A stretch of 10,935 bases of DNA from an uncultured Chitinophagales bacterium (GTDB taxonomy: Bacteria > Bacteroidota > Bacteroidia > Chitinophagales > Chitinophagaceae): the NCBI GenBank assembly GCA_946886475.1, contig CAMPIQ010000125.1, forward strand, positions 1 to 10,935, read 5' to 3'. Position numbers and translations under genes: made by a program. Positions 1 through 6,128 of this stretch are shown here, piece by piece. Under the pieces are notes generated by a model. The model ran no database searches, had not been told where the DNA came from, and saw only the letters and a list, made by a program, of their open reading frames with translations. Position 1 is the first letter of the stretch. The number at the start of each line of letters is the position of its first letter.

Positions 1-110
1 GGTTGAAAGAGGGTGGCTAAGAGTAGCTAAGAGGTTAAAGGAGTGGAAGGAGGTTAAAGGAGAGTGGCTAAGAGGTTGAAGGAGCGTGGTTAAGAGGTTA
101 ATGGGTGGAT
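1..110 (+). repeat. Degenerate purine-rich tandem repeat array, copy 1
   Basis: The + strand is strongly purine-rich and built from variations on GTGGCTAAGAGGTTAAAGGAG. The string CTAAGAGG occurs at 28-35 and 68-75, and TTAAGAGG at 90-97. One full AAGGAGG lies at 47-53. The period is irregular (10, 22 and 40 bp between equivalent points), so this copy is more degenerate than the one near 9510-9651. The array lies between the unseen upstream gene and the first subunit III gene and may continue beyond the window edge. It shares long words, such as GTGGCTAAGAGGTT, with the arrays 9.5 kb away, so they form one dispersed family. There are no unique spacers, so it is not CRISPR. Confidence 0.8.
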
Positions 111-188
111 AAAAAGTCTCAGCGTTTTTTGCATTTTGACTTAAAGGAAAATTGAAGAAGAAGCTTTTAAAATATTGGTGAAATTATC

Positions 189-755
189 ATGGACATTGTG
201 AGTACACAACAACAAAATAGAATTCATCCGCATAAATTTACTTTATGGGTAGCGATAGCCAGCATCATTATGATGTTTGCAGGATTAACGAGCGCTTATA
301 TAGTAAAGAGCGGTCAGGCGGGATGGCAGGGTGTTGAAACGCCTGTTGTCTTCTGGTGGTCGACAGCGGTAATGATCATAAGCAGTATCACTATTCAGGC
401 AGCTTTGCGTTCTTTTAAACAAAGAGAAATGAGGCGCTTTCGTATACTGTTTCTGGTAACACTTGTATTGGGAATATTATTTGTGTTCCTGCAATGGAAG
501 GGTTTCAGTTTTATGTGGCAGCACGGGGTGAAGTTTGAAGGTGCGGGAGCAGGACAATTCCTGTACATCATATTTGGTTTGCATGCATTACATGTGTTGG
601 GCGGAATAGTGGCATTAATAGTAATTTCTGCAAAACAATTTTTCAGCAGTACAAGAAATTACAATGCAACAGGTATAGAAGTGATGAGTACCTACTGGCA
701 TTTTGTAGATATACTGTGGTTGTATTTATTGATATTTTTTATCTGGATAGGCTAA
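189..755 (+). CDS. Cytochrome c oxidase subunit III family protein (first paralogue)
   Basis: Membrane subunit of a haem-copper terminal oxidase; in this family subunit III stabilises the catalytic subunit I and its proton uptake. The 188 residues form about five membrane segments (near 18-40, 54-72, 86-103, 122-147 and 168-187), the five-helix layout of CyoC-type subunits. Family signatures are the HALHVLGG stretch at 132-139 and YWHFVD at 169-174. The ATG is the first in frame and has no clear Shine-Dalgarno site, as is common in Bacteroidota. The second subunit III gene follows after 26 bp, so the two are probably co-transcribed. In the third helix the stretch that normally reads Q..EW/EF is Q102-W-K-G105-F, so the conserved membrane Glu appears to be missing; the second paralogue keeps it. 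A quinol-oxidase assignment cannot be excluded from this subunit alone. Confidence 0.93.
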   Translation: MDIVSTQQQNRIHPHKFTLWVAIASIIMMFAGLTSAYIVKSGQAGWQGVETPVVFWWSTAVMIISSITIQAALRSFKQREMRRFRILFLVTLVLGILFVFLQWKGFSFMWQHGVKFEGAGAGQFLYIIFGLHALHVLGGIVALIVISAKQFFSSTRNYNATGIEVMSTYWHFVDILWLYLLIFFIWIG

Positions 756-781
756 CAGCAAAAACGAAATTAATTTAGAAT

Positions 782-1651
782 ATGGCACATGCTACGGCAA
801 CAAAGACGAACTGGTGGAATGGAGGTAAAAGCCCATTTAACCTGGAGTATGGAAAATTGATGATGTGGTATTTTTTGATGAGTGATGCATTTACATTTGG
901 TGCATTCCTGATCTCCTATGGTACCATCCGTTTTTCCCAGAATTTCTGGCCCGACCCTAACGTAGTATTCAATGCATTTCCGGGAGCCGGTCACGCCAAC
1001 CTTCCATTGGCATTTGTAAGTGTGATGACCTTTATCCTCATCATCAGTTCTGTTACCATGGTGCTTGCGGTACATGCAGGCCATAAACAGGATAAAAAAG
1101 GAGTGGTTAAATGGCTGATCTGGACCATCATTGGCGGATTAGCGTTTCTGGGCTGCCAGGCATGGGAATGGCATCACCTTATCACTGCCGAACATGCGGT
1201 TCTGGTTGGGAATCAGATTGACATTGTTGGACAAACAACCACAGTGAATCCCTGGGGATCTTCTGTAAATGCGGCCATGGCAACAAATGCTTTACAAAAT
1301 ACTCCTCATGATGTATTGGTGAAACTGGCATCCATGTCGAACCATGAACTCAATCATGACCAGCTTGCCCTTATGTCCGACGATCAGTTACGTAATACCA
1401 TCAATGTGGCTGAATTGCACGTGAGGGAAACCGGTCCGGTTGCTTTTGGAGGATTCTTTTATGGTATTACGGGTTTTCACGGCTTCCACGTATTTTCAGG
1501 TGTTATCATCAATATAGTTATGTTGATCATGACCCAGAATAATGTATTTGAGAAAAGAGGACATTACCTGATGATTGAAAAAGGTGGCCTGTACTGGCAC
1601 TTTGTAGACCTGGTTTGGGTATTCGTGTTCTTATGTTTTTATCTAATTTAA
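782..1651 (+). CDS. ctaE: Cytochrome c oxidase subunit III (second paralogue, with loop insertion)
   Basis: Second subunit III of the same oxidase locus. At 289 residues it is about 100 longer than its upstream neighbour. Membrane segments lie near 27-48, 75-98, 110-128, 221-250 and 271-288. It keeps the third-helix motif Q126-A-W-E129-W followed by HH; the Glu corresponds to the conserved DCCD-reactive membrane Glu of the family. It also has GFHGFHVFSG (231-240) and YWHFVD (271-276). Between helices 3 and 4 (about 135-218) is a polar insertion of some 80 residues where CyoC-type proteins have a short loop. The insertion contains two copies of LAxMSxxxL (182-190 and 195-203). Only 15 bp separate it from the subunit IV gene, which supports an operon. 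Keeping both paralogues side by side is usual in this phylum as far as I know. Confidence 0.95.
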   Translation: MAHATATKTNWWNGGKSPFNLEYGKLMMWYFLMSDAFTFGAFLISYGTIRFSQNFWPDPNVVFNAFPGAGHANLPLAFVSVMTFILIISSVTMVLAVHAGHKQDKKGVVKWLIWTIIGGLAFLGCQAWEWHHLITAEHAVLVGNQIDIVGQTTTVNPWGSSVNAAMATNALQNTPHDVLVKLASMSNHELNHDQLALMSDDQLRNTINVAELHVRETGPVAFGGFFYGITGFHGFHVFSGVIINIVMLIMTQNNVFEKRGHYLMIEKGGLYWHFVDLVWVFVFLCFYLI

Positions 1652-1666
1652 AATTACTGAAGAATT

Positions 1667-2119
1667 ATGCAGCATCAAGATACATCGTCGGAAGTGACCT
1701 TTCATCATCATATTGATGACAATACATTCAAAAAGAGAGTACGCAATACAACTATTCTGCTTTCAGTGATCACCGTCATTGAACTCGCAATAGGACTTGG
1801 TATTTATAATATTCACAAAGGCGAAAACCCAAGCGAACTGCTGATACTTATGTTCAAAGGCGTGGTATGCATACTTACGCTTGCCAAGGCTTACTACATC
1901 GTTTCTGTTTTTATGCACCTTGGCGATGAGATCAGGAACATGATCATGACCGTAGTGGTTCCGCTCATGCTATTCATCTGGTTTATTGCCGCATTTCTCT
2001 GGGACGGTAATTCATACCGTACAAACCGTAACAGGTATGATGGATATGAGCAATATAAGAATGAACAAATGCAGAAAAAACACCAGTCTGCAGATACAAG
2101 TATCCGCCCACTCGATTAA
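1667..2119 (+). CDS. Cytochrome c oxidase subunit IV family protein
   Basis: Small accessory membrane subunit of the haem-copper oxidase, related to the prokaryotic CyoD/COX4 family. The 150 residues contain three hydrophobic segments (about 28-48, 57-82 and 90-112). The second ends in AKAYYIVSVFMHLGDE (73-88), the characteristic segment of this family in Bacteroidota. The N-terminus (1-25) is His- and Asp-rich, with HHH at 13-15, and the C-terminus from about 115 is a charged cytoplasm-like tail rich in Tyr, Asn, Gln and Lys. It lies 15 bp behind subunit III with a GAAG stretch just before the ATG. An inverted repeat follows its stop, which makes it the likely last gene of the structural-subunit unit. 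Confidence 0.9.
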   Translation: MQHQDTSSEVTFHHHIDDNTFKKRVRNTTILLSVITVIELAIGLGIYNIHKGENPSELLILMFKGVVCILTLAKAYYIVSVFMHLGDEIRNMIMTVVVPLMLFIWFIAAFLWDGNSYRTNRNRYDGYEQYKNEQMQKKHQSADTSIRPLD

Positions 2120-2143
2120 TAGTTTGTTATAATGATATTCTTT

Positions 2144-2177
2144 CAACATCGCCTGCATAATTTTGCAGGCGATGTTG
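2144..2177 (+). terminator. Perfect 14-bp inverted repeat after the cox subunit genes
   Basis: The arm CAACATCGCCTGCA (2144-2157) is perfectly complementary to 2164-2177 across a 6-nt AT-rich loop. It sits 24 bp after the subunit IV stop and 52 bp before the SCO start. The stem is strong enough to act as a terminator or RNA-stabilising hairpin, but no run of T follows either arm, so a classical intrinsic terminator is not shown. Partial attenuation between the structural subunits and the assembly genes is an alternative. Confidence 0.6.
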
Positions 2178-2182
2178 TTGCT

Positions 2183-2213
2183 GGCTATTGGCTATCAGCT
2201 ATTGGCTACCGGC
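2183..2213 (+). repeat. GGCTATTGGCTA-type short direct repeats
   Basis: GCTATTGGCTA occurs exactly twice, at 2184-2194 and 2198-2208, with a 14-bp period, followed by a further GGCT at 2211. It lies between the hairpin and the SCO gene. Related words (GGCTAATGG, GGCTAAAGCC, TAGCCAGTGGCTG) occur near 6012-6035 and 6093-6128, so this is a second dispersed intergenic repeat family, distinct from the GGTTAAAGGAGG family. Confidence 0.65.
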
Positions 2214-2229
2214 TTCGTCATCATAGATT

Positions 2230-3054
2230 ATGAACAAAAGCGCTGTCATAGGAGTTTTTCTGGCAGTAGGCATATCCCTGATTGCTTACTTTATCATGAG
2301 GTTTGTTCCAACGGTAACCATGCCTCACAGGTTGTTTGTAGATTCTGTTGTAACAAAAGTGGAGGATGGAAAACAAATAACGGATACCATCTGGAAGAAA
2401 GTTCCTGATTTCAGTCTCACCAACCAGCTGGGCCAGCAGGTTTCGTGGAAAGACCTGGAAGGAAAAATAGTGGTTGCCGATTTTATTTTTACTACCTGTC
2501 CTTCTATTTGTCCTGCAATGACCACCAATATGAAAAAACTGCAGGATGCTATCAAGAGTTCTGATAAAGTAGGAAACAGGGAAGCCAATTTTATACATTT
2601 CCTTTCTTTTACCGTAGATCCGGAAAGAGATAGCGTGGAAGCATTAAAGAAATATGCTGACCGCTTTCAGATCAATCCCAGGAACTGGTGGTTGCTGACC
2701 GGAGATAAAAAAGAGATCTATGACCTGGCTTATTATGGAATGAGTCTGGGTATTTCAGAAACAGAGATCGATACCTCCTTTATTCATCCGCAGCAGTTTG
2801 TGTTGATAGATAAACAAAGAGTGATCAGGGCCAGAAGGGATAAGAACGGTAATGTAAATCTGTATAATGGTCTTGATTCAACCGACCTCAAACAACTTGC
2901 AGAGGATATCATTCTTTTATCTGTTGAAAAATCTCCTGATAAAAAATCACCACTTGCGGGTAAGCTTGAACTGATAGCCATCGTTTTTGGCATTGCAATC
3001 GTTGCCATTATTTTACTTGTCATTTATATGAAAAAGGAAGGAAAAAGGTCATGA
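2230..3054 (+). CDS. SCO1/SenC family copper chaperone for cytochrome oxidase
   Basis: Thioredoxin-fold protein that delivers copper to, or reduces the thiols of, the CuA centre of cytochrome c oxidase, acting on the outer face of the inner membrane. An N-terminal membrane anchor spans about 5-24. The SCO domain begins near residue 57 with PDFSLTNQLGQ. It has the copper-binding pair C90-PSI-C94-P and the partner His H186 in SFIHPQQFVLID; TVDPERD (128-134) is also typical. A second hydrophobic segment at about 247-266 followed by KKEGKR would make a C-terminal anchor, which simple SCO1 proteins lack. The stop overlaps the start of the DUF420 gene by 4 bp (ATGA), so the two are translationally coupled. 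Its place behind the oxidase subunits fits the role. Confidence 0.93.
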   Translation: MNKSAVIGVFLAVGISLIAYFIMRFVPTVTMPHRLFVDSVVTKVEDGKQITDTIWKKVPDFSLTNQLGQQVSWKDLEGKIVVADFIFTTCPSICPAMTTNMKKLQDAIKSSDKVGNREANFIHFLSFTVDPERDSVEALKKYADRFQINPRNWWLLTGDKKEIYDLAYYGMSLGISETEIDTSFIHPQQFVLIDKQRVIRARRDKNGNVNLYNGLDSTDLKQLAEDIILLSVEKSPDKKSPLAGKLELIAIVFGIAIVAIILLVIYMKKEGKRS

Positions 3055-3629
3055 AGCTTACACTTACAAAAAATGACAGGCGTGCAAGGATCATTATTTA
3101 CAGTTTTTCAGCCGTCATTTTTTTAGCTGTAACCGCTTTGGAAAGGGTTACGCTTGATGTGGACCTGCCCTTCGATCCTCACCTGCTGGGACTTGTAAAT
3201 GCGGTGATCAATAGTATAGTGGCCGTGTTGTTACTGGCCGGATTATTTGCAGCAAAAAACAGGAAGCTTGAATTGCACAGAAAGATCATGTTCCTCGCCA
3301 TGGGATTATCGGTTCTTTTTCTTTTTACTTATATAGCGCATCAGTTGCTTGGCGGTTCAACACTTTATGGTGACCTGGATCATAGCGGCAAAGTAGATGA
3401 GATGGAAAAAGCTACCGCAGGCAGCATCCGTTATTTTTATTTCTTTTTATTGGGTACGCATATCATTCTCGCCGGCGTTTCCCTTCCGTTTATATTATTC
3501 ACAGCCTACCGCGCCCTGATCAATGAAAACGAAAACCACAGGAAGATCGCAAAAAAAACCTGGCCCATGTGGTTTTATGTGGCCATAAGCGGTCCGCTGG
3601 TTTATCTGATGATCAGTCCTTATTACTAA
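3051..3629 (+). CDS. DUF420 membrane protein, CtaM/YozB-like oxidase assembly factor
   Basis: Polytopic protein of 192 residues with about five hydrophobic segments (near 13-30, 46-67, 79-100, 126-152 and 172-188). DUF420 relatives in Bacillus and Staphylococcus (YozB/CtaM) are needed for maturation of haem-copper oxidases, probably at the copper site; that role is inferred here from family and position. Conserved-looking His residues lie at 44, 76, 97, 137 and 163, and the GTHIILAG stretch in the fourth helix is typical. By the positive-inside pattern (RR at 10-11, KNRK at 69-72, HRKIAKK at 163-169) loop 101-125 faces the periplasm. That loop holds D108-L-D-H-S-G-K-V-D-E-M-E119, a full match to the EF-hand calcium loop pattern. 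Start overlaps the SCO stop by 4 bp; the 3' end overlaps the convergent gene by 17 bp. Confidence 0.88.
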   Translation: MKLTLTKNDRRARIIIYSFSAVIFLAVTALERVTLDVDLPFDPHLLGLVNAVINSIVAVLLLAGLFAAKNRKLELHRKIMFLAMGLSVLFLFTYIAHQLLGGSTLYGDLDHSGKVDEMEKATAGSIRYFYFFLLGTHIILAGVSLPFILFTAYRALINENENHRKIAKKTWPMWFYVAISGPLVYLMISPYY

Positions 3630-4638
3630 GCCATTTTTCTATTGCCTTTTCAAGTTCATTTCCACGAAGATTAAAATCTACGATCTTTCCTTCAGGATCA
3701 ATTAGGATAGTTGTTGGAATGCTCCGAATGCCAAGTGTGCTGGATATTTCATTATTGAATCCTTTCAGATCACTGATATGTATCCAGGGTAAATCATCTT
3801 TTTCAACCGCTTCTTTCCATTTTTCTTCATTAGTATCCAGAGAAACACCTATCACTTCAAGTCCCTTTTCTTTGTATTGTTCATAAAGCAATTTAAGTTT
3901 CGGATTTTCCTTTCTGCAGGGAATGCACCAGGAAGCCCAGAAATCAAGCAATACATATTTACCTTTTAAGGAAGACAGGGTGAAGGGAAACCCATCAATG
4001 TCGCTCTGGGTGAAATCAATATAATTGCCTTTCCGGAGTAATTCATCAGACATGAATGTTCTCATGATGTGATCCTTTGCAGGCAGGCTTATACTGTCGT
4101 CTATCATGTTCAATGCAGTTTCCGTCCATTCCTTTCCAAGTTCTGCCTTCACACGATGTATCACATCAATGGAAACAAATGAATGGCGGTAAGTTTCTAT
4201 CATGTTATTTGACAATTGCTTCAGATTTTTATTTGCCGCTGCTGCAATAAATCGCCTGTTTATTTTTTGATGTTCCTTATCAAAAGCGGAAAGGACTTCT
4301 TCAGTTTTGCTTCCCTTCAATTCTTTTTGGGAGATGCAGGGCCTTCCGCTGGTTTCAAAATTCTCAGTAATTAGTTCCATCTCTCCGGGATCTGTATAGA
4401 AGATCAACAGGCAGTTGGTTTTATTAAAACGGATCGATGCCCTGGTAGCTTCTTTTACTGTAGCATTGAAAACAACTGAATTTCCCTGCACAAAAGCCGG
4501 GTAGGTTTTTTTATTGATGCTTAAGAAAACCGAATCACTGATGTCTTCAGAAAAATTTACAGTAAGCTTTAAATTACTCTCCTGGGAATGGGTAAGTATG
4601 CCTGGCGATAAAAGGAACAAAACAAGAAGGATCCGCAT
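3613..4638 (-). CDS. TlpA-like thiol-disulfide oxidoreductase with DUF4369-like N-terminus
   Basis: Exported thioredoxin-fold protein of 341 residues. The ATG at 4638 is chosen because a signal peptide (MRILLVLFLLSPG, cleavage probably near THSQ) starts right there; the only longer start is a TTG at 4665 that adds nine polar residues. Residues about 21-95 resemble the beta-rich DUF4369 domain common before TlpA domains in Bacteroidota, then comes a helical linker (about 105-205). The redox domain starts near 209 and holds WASWC238-IP-C241 and the cis-Pro loop IRSIPTT. This CxxC form suits a reductase or cytochrome maturation role in the periplasm. It is convergent with the SCO-DUF420 pair, overlapping by 17 bp, so a link to oxidase copper-site redox chemistry is possible but unproven. 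Confidence 0.9.
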   Translation of the reverse strand: MRILLVLFLLSPGILTHSQESNLKLTVNFSEDISDSVFLSINKKTYPAFVQGNSVVFNATVKEATRASIRFNKTNCLLIFYTDPGEMELITENFETSGRPCISQKELKGSKTEEVLSAFDKEHQKINRRFIAAAANKNLKQLSNNMIETYRHSFVSIDVIHRVKAELGKEWTETALNMIDDSISLPAKDHIMRTFMSDELLRKGNYIDFTQSDIDGFPFTLSSLKGKYVLLDFWASWCIPCRKENPKLKLLYEQYKEKGLEVIGVSLDTNEEKWKEAVEKDDLPWIHISDLKGFNNEISSTLGIRSIPTTILIDPEGKIVDFNLRGNELEKAIEKWLSNKD

Positions 4639-4735
4639 GTTAGTTTGTTTTTCAAAAGTTATCAAAAACTGTCAATTAAGTAAGGTTTGCATACATTAAT
4701 TTATGAAACCCTGTTATCTTATCAACATATCAGCT

Positions 4736-5119
4736 TCACAGCCATATCCCAGGATCCCAGAAAACAGCCCTGAAATCCTGCACCTGGTCGTCAATTACCT
4801 TAACGCCTTCTTTTTCCAGCAGTTCCTGCATTTTTTCCGGAGGATCGAAATGGATCTTTCCGGTTAGCAATCCCTGTCTGTTTACCACACGGTGTGCCGG
4901 AACCTTTGGCCTGATCCGGTGTGAACCATTCATAGCCCATCCAACCATCCGGGCCGAAGACCTGGTACCCAGTGCGGCTGCAATGGCTCCAAAGGAAGTG
5001 ACCCTGCCACGTGGTATTTGTCTTACAACTTCAAATACCAGTTCAAAAAATGTTTCATCCTTTTTGCCGGAGGGTTTTACTGACTTTAGTTTTTGAATTT
5101 TATTCTTTTTCGGGGGCAT
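4736..5119 (-). CDS. Alkyltransferase-like protein (ATL, MGMT family without active-site Cys)
   Basis: DNA-binding domain of the O6-alkylguanine-DNA methyltransferase family, 127 residues. ATLs bind O6-alkylguanine and hand it to nucleotide excision repair instead of removing the alkyl group. The usual PCHRV active site reads PAHRV (74-78), so the acceptor Cys is absent. The Arg-finger helix is present as ARMVGWAM (56-63), and IPRGRVTSFGAIA matches the recognition region, with Phe where Tyr is common. The start at 5119 is preferred over a longer frame reaching 5236: an AGGA lies just upstream, residues before it match no family, and the longer form would lie almost wholly inside the neighbouring gene. 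It overlaps the end of the DUF5522 gene by 20 bp, which implies coupled translation. Confidence 0.88.
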   Translation of the reverse strand: MPPKKNKIQKLKSVKPSGKKDETFFELVFEVVRQIPRGRVTSFGAIAAALGTRSSARMVGWAMNGSHRIRPKVPAHRVVNRQGLLTGKIHFDPPEKMQELLEKEGVKVIDDQVQDFRAVFWDPGIWL

Positions 5120-5312
5120 TGTTATCCTGCTTTGATTTTCTTTCTGCAAGCAACCGGGAACGGCGTGGTTCAGGTACTGCTTTATAATCGTATGGACAAT
5201 TTTTACATCCATTTCCACAGCAATAACCACGATCAAGCAGATACTGGGCTGTAAATACTACAAGCCCGTCATTATTCATGTAGTAATCATCATCATTCAA
5301 CTCCTGCTTCAT
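5100..5312 (-). CDS. DUF5522 small Cys-rich protein
   Basis: A 70-residue protein of unknown function recognised as DUF5522-like. The core is VVFTAQYLLDRGYCCGNGC followed by KNCPY: C31, C32, C36 and C39 in a compact CC-x3-C-x2-C arrangement that could bind a metal, followed by a basic tail (RRSR and later KSK). No signal peptide or membrane segment, so cytoplasmic. The start at 5312 lies inside the end of trmB (20-bp overlap) and the stop lies inside the start of the ATL gene (also 20 bp), so it is the middle of an overlapping trio. A later ATG at 5279 is possible but would drop only an acidic 11-residue leader. The context suggests a nucleic-acid-related role; that is inference. Confidence 0.82.
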   Translation of the reverse strand: MKQELNDDDYYMNNDGLVVFTAQYLLDRGYCCGNGCKNCPYDYKAVPEPRRSRLLAERKSKQDNNAPEKE

Positions 5313-6003
5313 CTTTTAAAATTTTTTGTAAAGCAGCATCCATTTCCTTTGAAGGCAAATGCTGCGGCAGGGCGAAGCAGAGATAATGTACACGTTTACT
5401 TCCAGCTATATCAAGCGCTTCATAATGGGTGATGATCTGTAATTCTTTTGGTATGCCAGGTTCAGCATAAACATCATCGAAATCCTTATATAGTTTGCAC
5501 CCATACATATCGATCACTTTTTTTGTGAAGCGGTACAGATCCGGGCTGTCTGTTTTTAAATGGATCTTACCACCCGGAACCAGAATTTCGTAAAAGAGCC
5601 GTAGAAATTTGGGATGGGTCAGTCTTTTCTTTGATTTGGAGATCCGCAGCTGTGGATCAGGAAAAGTGATCCATATCTCCTCCACTTCTTCGTTTTCGAA
5701 AAAATCTGTGATGCGGTCGATCTGGATACGGAGAAAAGCAACATTATTCAAATGATGCTGTAATGCTTTTTTGGCACCAACCCATAAGCGGTTTCCCTTT
5801 TGATCGATACCGATAAAATTTTTATTGGGATAGATCTCTGCAAGTCCAAGTGCATATTCGCCTTTTCCGCAAGCCAGTTCAAGAACAACCGGGTTATTGT
5901 TTTTAAAAAACGTTTTCCACGTACCCGGCATGGATACTGGATACTGCAGCACGTTTGAAAAAGTTTCCAACTCCGCAAACCGGACTAGTTTTTTTTGACC
6001 CAT
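5293..6003 (-). CDS. trmB: tRNA (guanine-N7-)-methyltransferase
   Basis: Cytoplasmic SAM-dependent enzyme that makes m7G46 in the tRNA variable loop. At 236 residues it has the usual TrmB length. The SAM site is E42-LACGKGEY, with GIDQKG (65-70) for the ribose-binding acidic residue D67. The family signature is ITFPDPQL (112-119) followed by SKSKKRLTHPKF, corresponding to the usual FPDPWPKKRH-x-KRR segment, and LKTD (149-152) matches the late conserved T-D pair. The Q in FPDPQ where most bacteria have W is a variant, probably lineage-typical. It is the first gene of the trio with DUF5522 and ATL. Directly upstream lie repeat words and a small GCCAA/TTGGC stem (6012-6026), and no convincing promoter is seen. 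Confidence 0.95.
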   Translation of the reverse strand: MGQKKLVRFAELETFSNVLQYPVSMPGTWKTFFKNNNPVVLELACGKGEYALGLAEIYPNKNFIGIDQKGNRLWVGAKKALQHHLNNVAFLRIQIDRITDFFENEEVEEIWITFPDPQLRISKSKKRLTHPKFLRLFYEILVPGGKIHLKTDSPDLYRFTKKVIDMYGCKLYKDFDDVYAEPGIPKELQIITHYEALDIAGSKRVHYLCFALPQHLPSKEMDAALQKILKDEAGVE

Positions 6004-6011
6004 ATCTGGAA

Positions 6012-6128
6012 GCCAAGCTTTTTGGCCATTGGCTGTATACGAATTGTGATAAAAGATTGAAGTTATATTTCCTGTTACGGGTAAATAGGGATGCTAATGG
6101 CTAAAGCCTATAGCCAGTGGCTGATTAG
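6012..6128. repeat. Intergenic stretch with GGCTAATGG-type repeats and weak stems
   Basis: This gap before trmB holds two clusters related to the repeat at 2183-2213: GGCCATTGGCTGTAT near 6024-6038, and GCTAATGGCTAAAGCC followed by TATAGCCAGTGGCTG at 6093-6123. Small inverted elements are GCCAA/TTGGC (6012-6016 and 6022-6026), GGCTA/TAGCC (6099-6103 and 6111-6115) and an outer CTAAT/ATTAG (6094-6098 and 6124-6128), the last overlapping the stop codon of the fatty acid hydroxylase. They could fold in the 3' end of that transcript but lack a T run. Confidence 0.5.

Noticed and set aside
1..110. CRISPR-like array
   Set aside because: Repeat units are contiguous and degenerate with no unique spacers of constant length, and no cas genes are present.
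770..1084. Minus-strand frame opposite the second subunit III gene
   Set aside because: Lies entirely within a strongly supported gene and its translation shows no recognisable domain or composition of a real protein.
4639..4665. Longer start for the TlpA-like gene at 4665
   Set aside because: The codon is TTG and adds nine polar residues in front of a signal peptide that begins exactly at the ATG at 4638.
5120..5236. N-terminal extension of the ATL protein to a 166-residue form
   Set aside because: The extra 39 residues are the out-of-frame reading of the DUF5522 gene, match no MGMT-family region, and an AGGA precedes the internal ATG at 5119.
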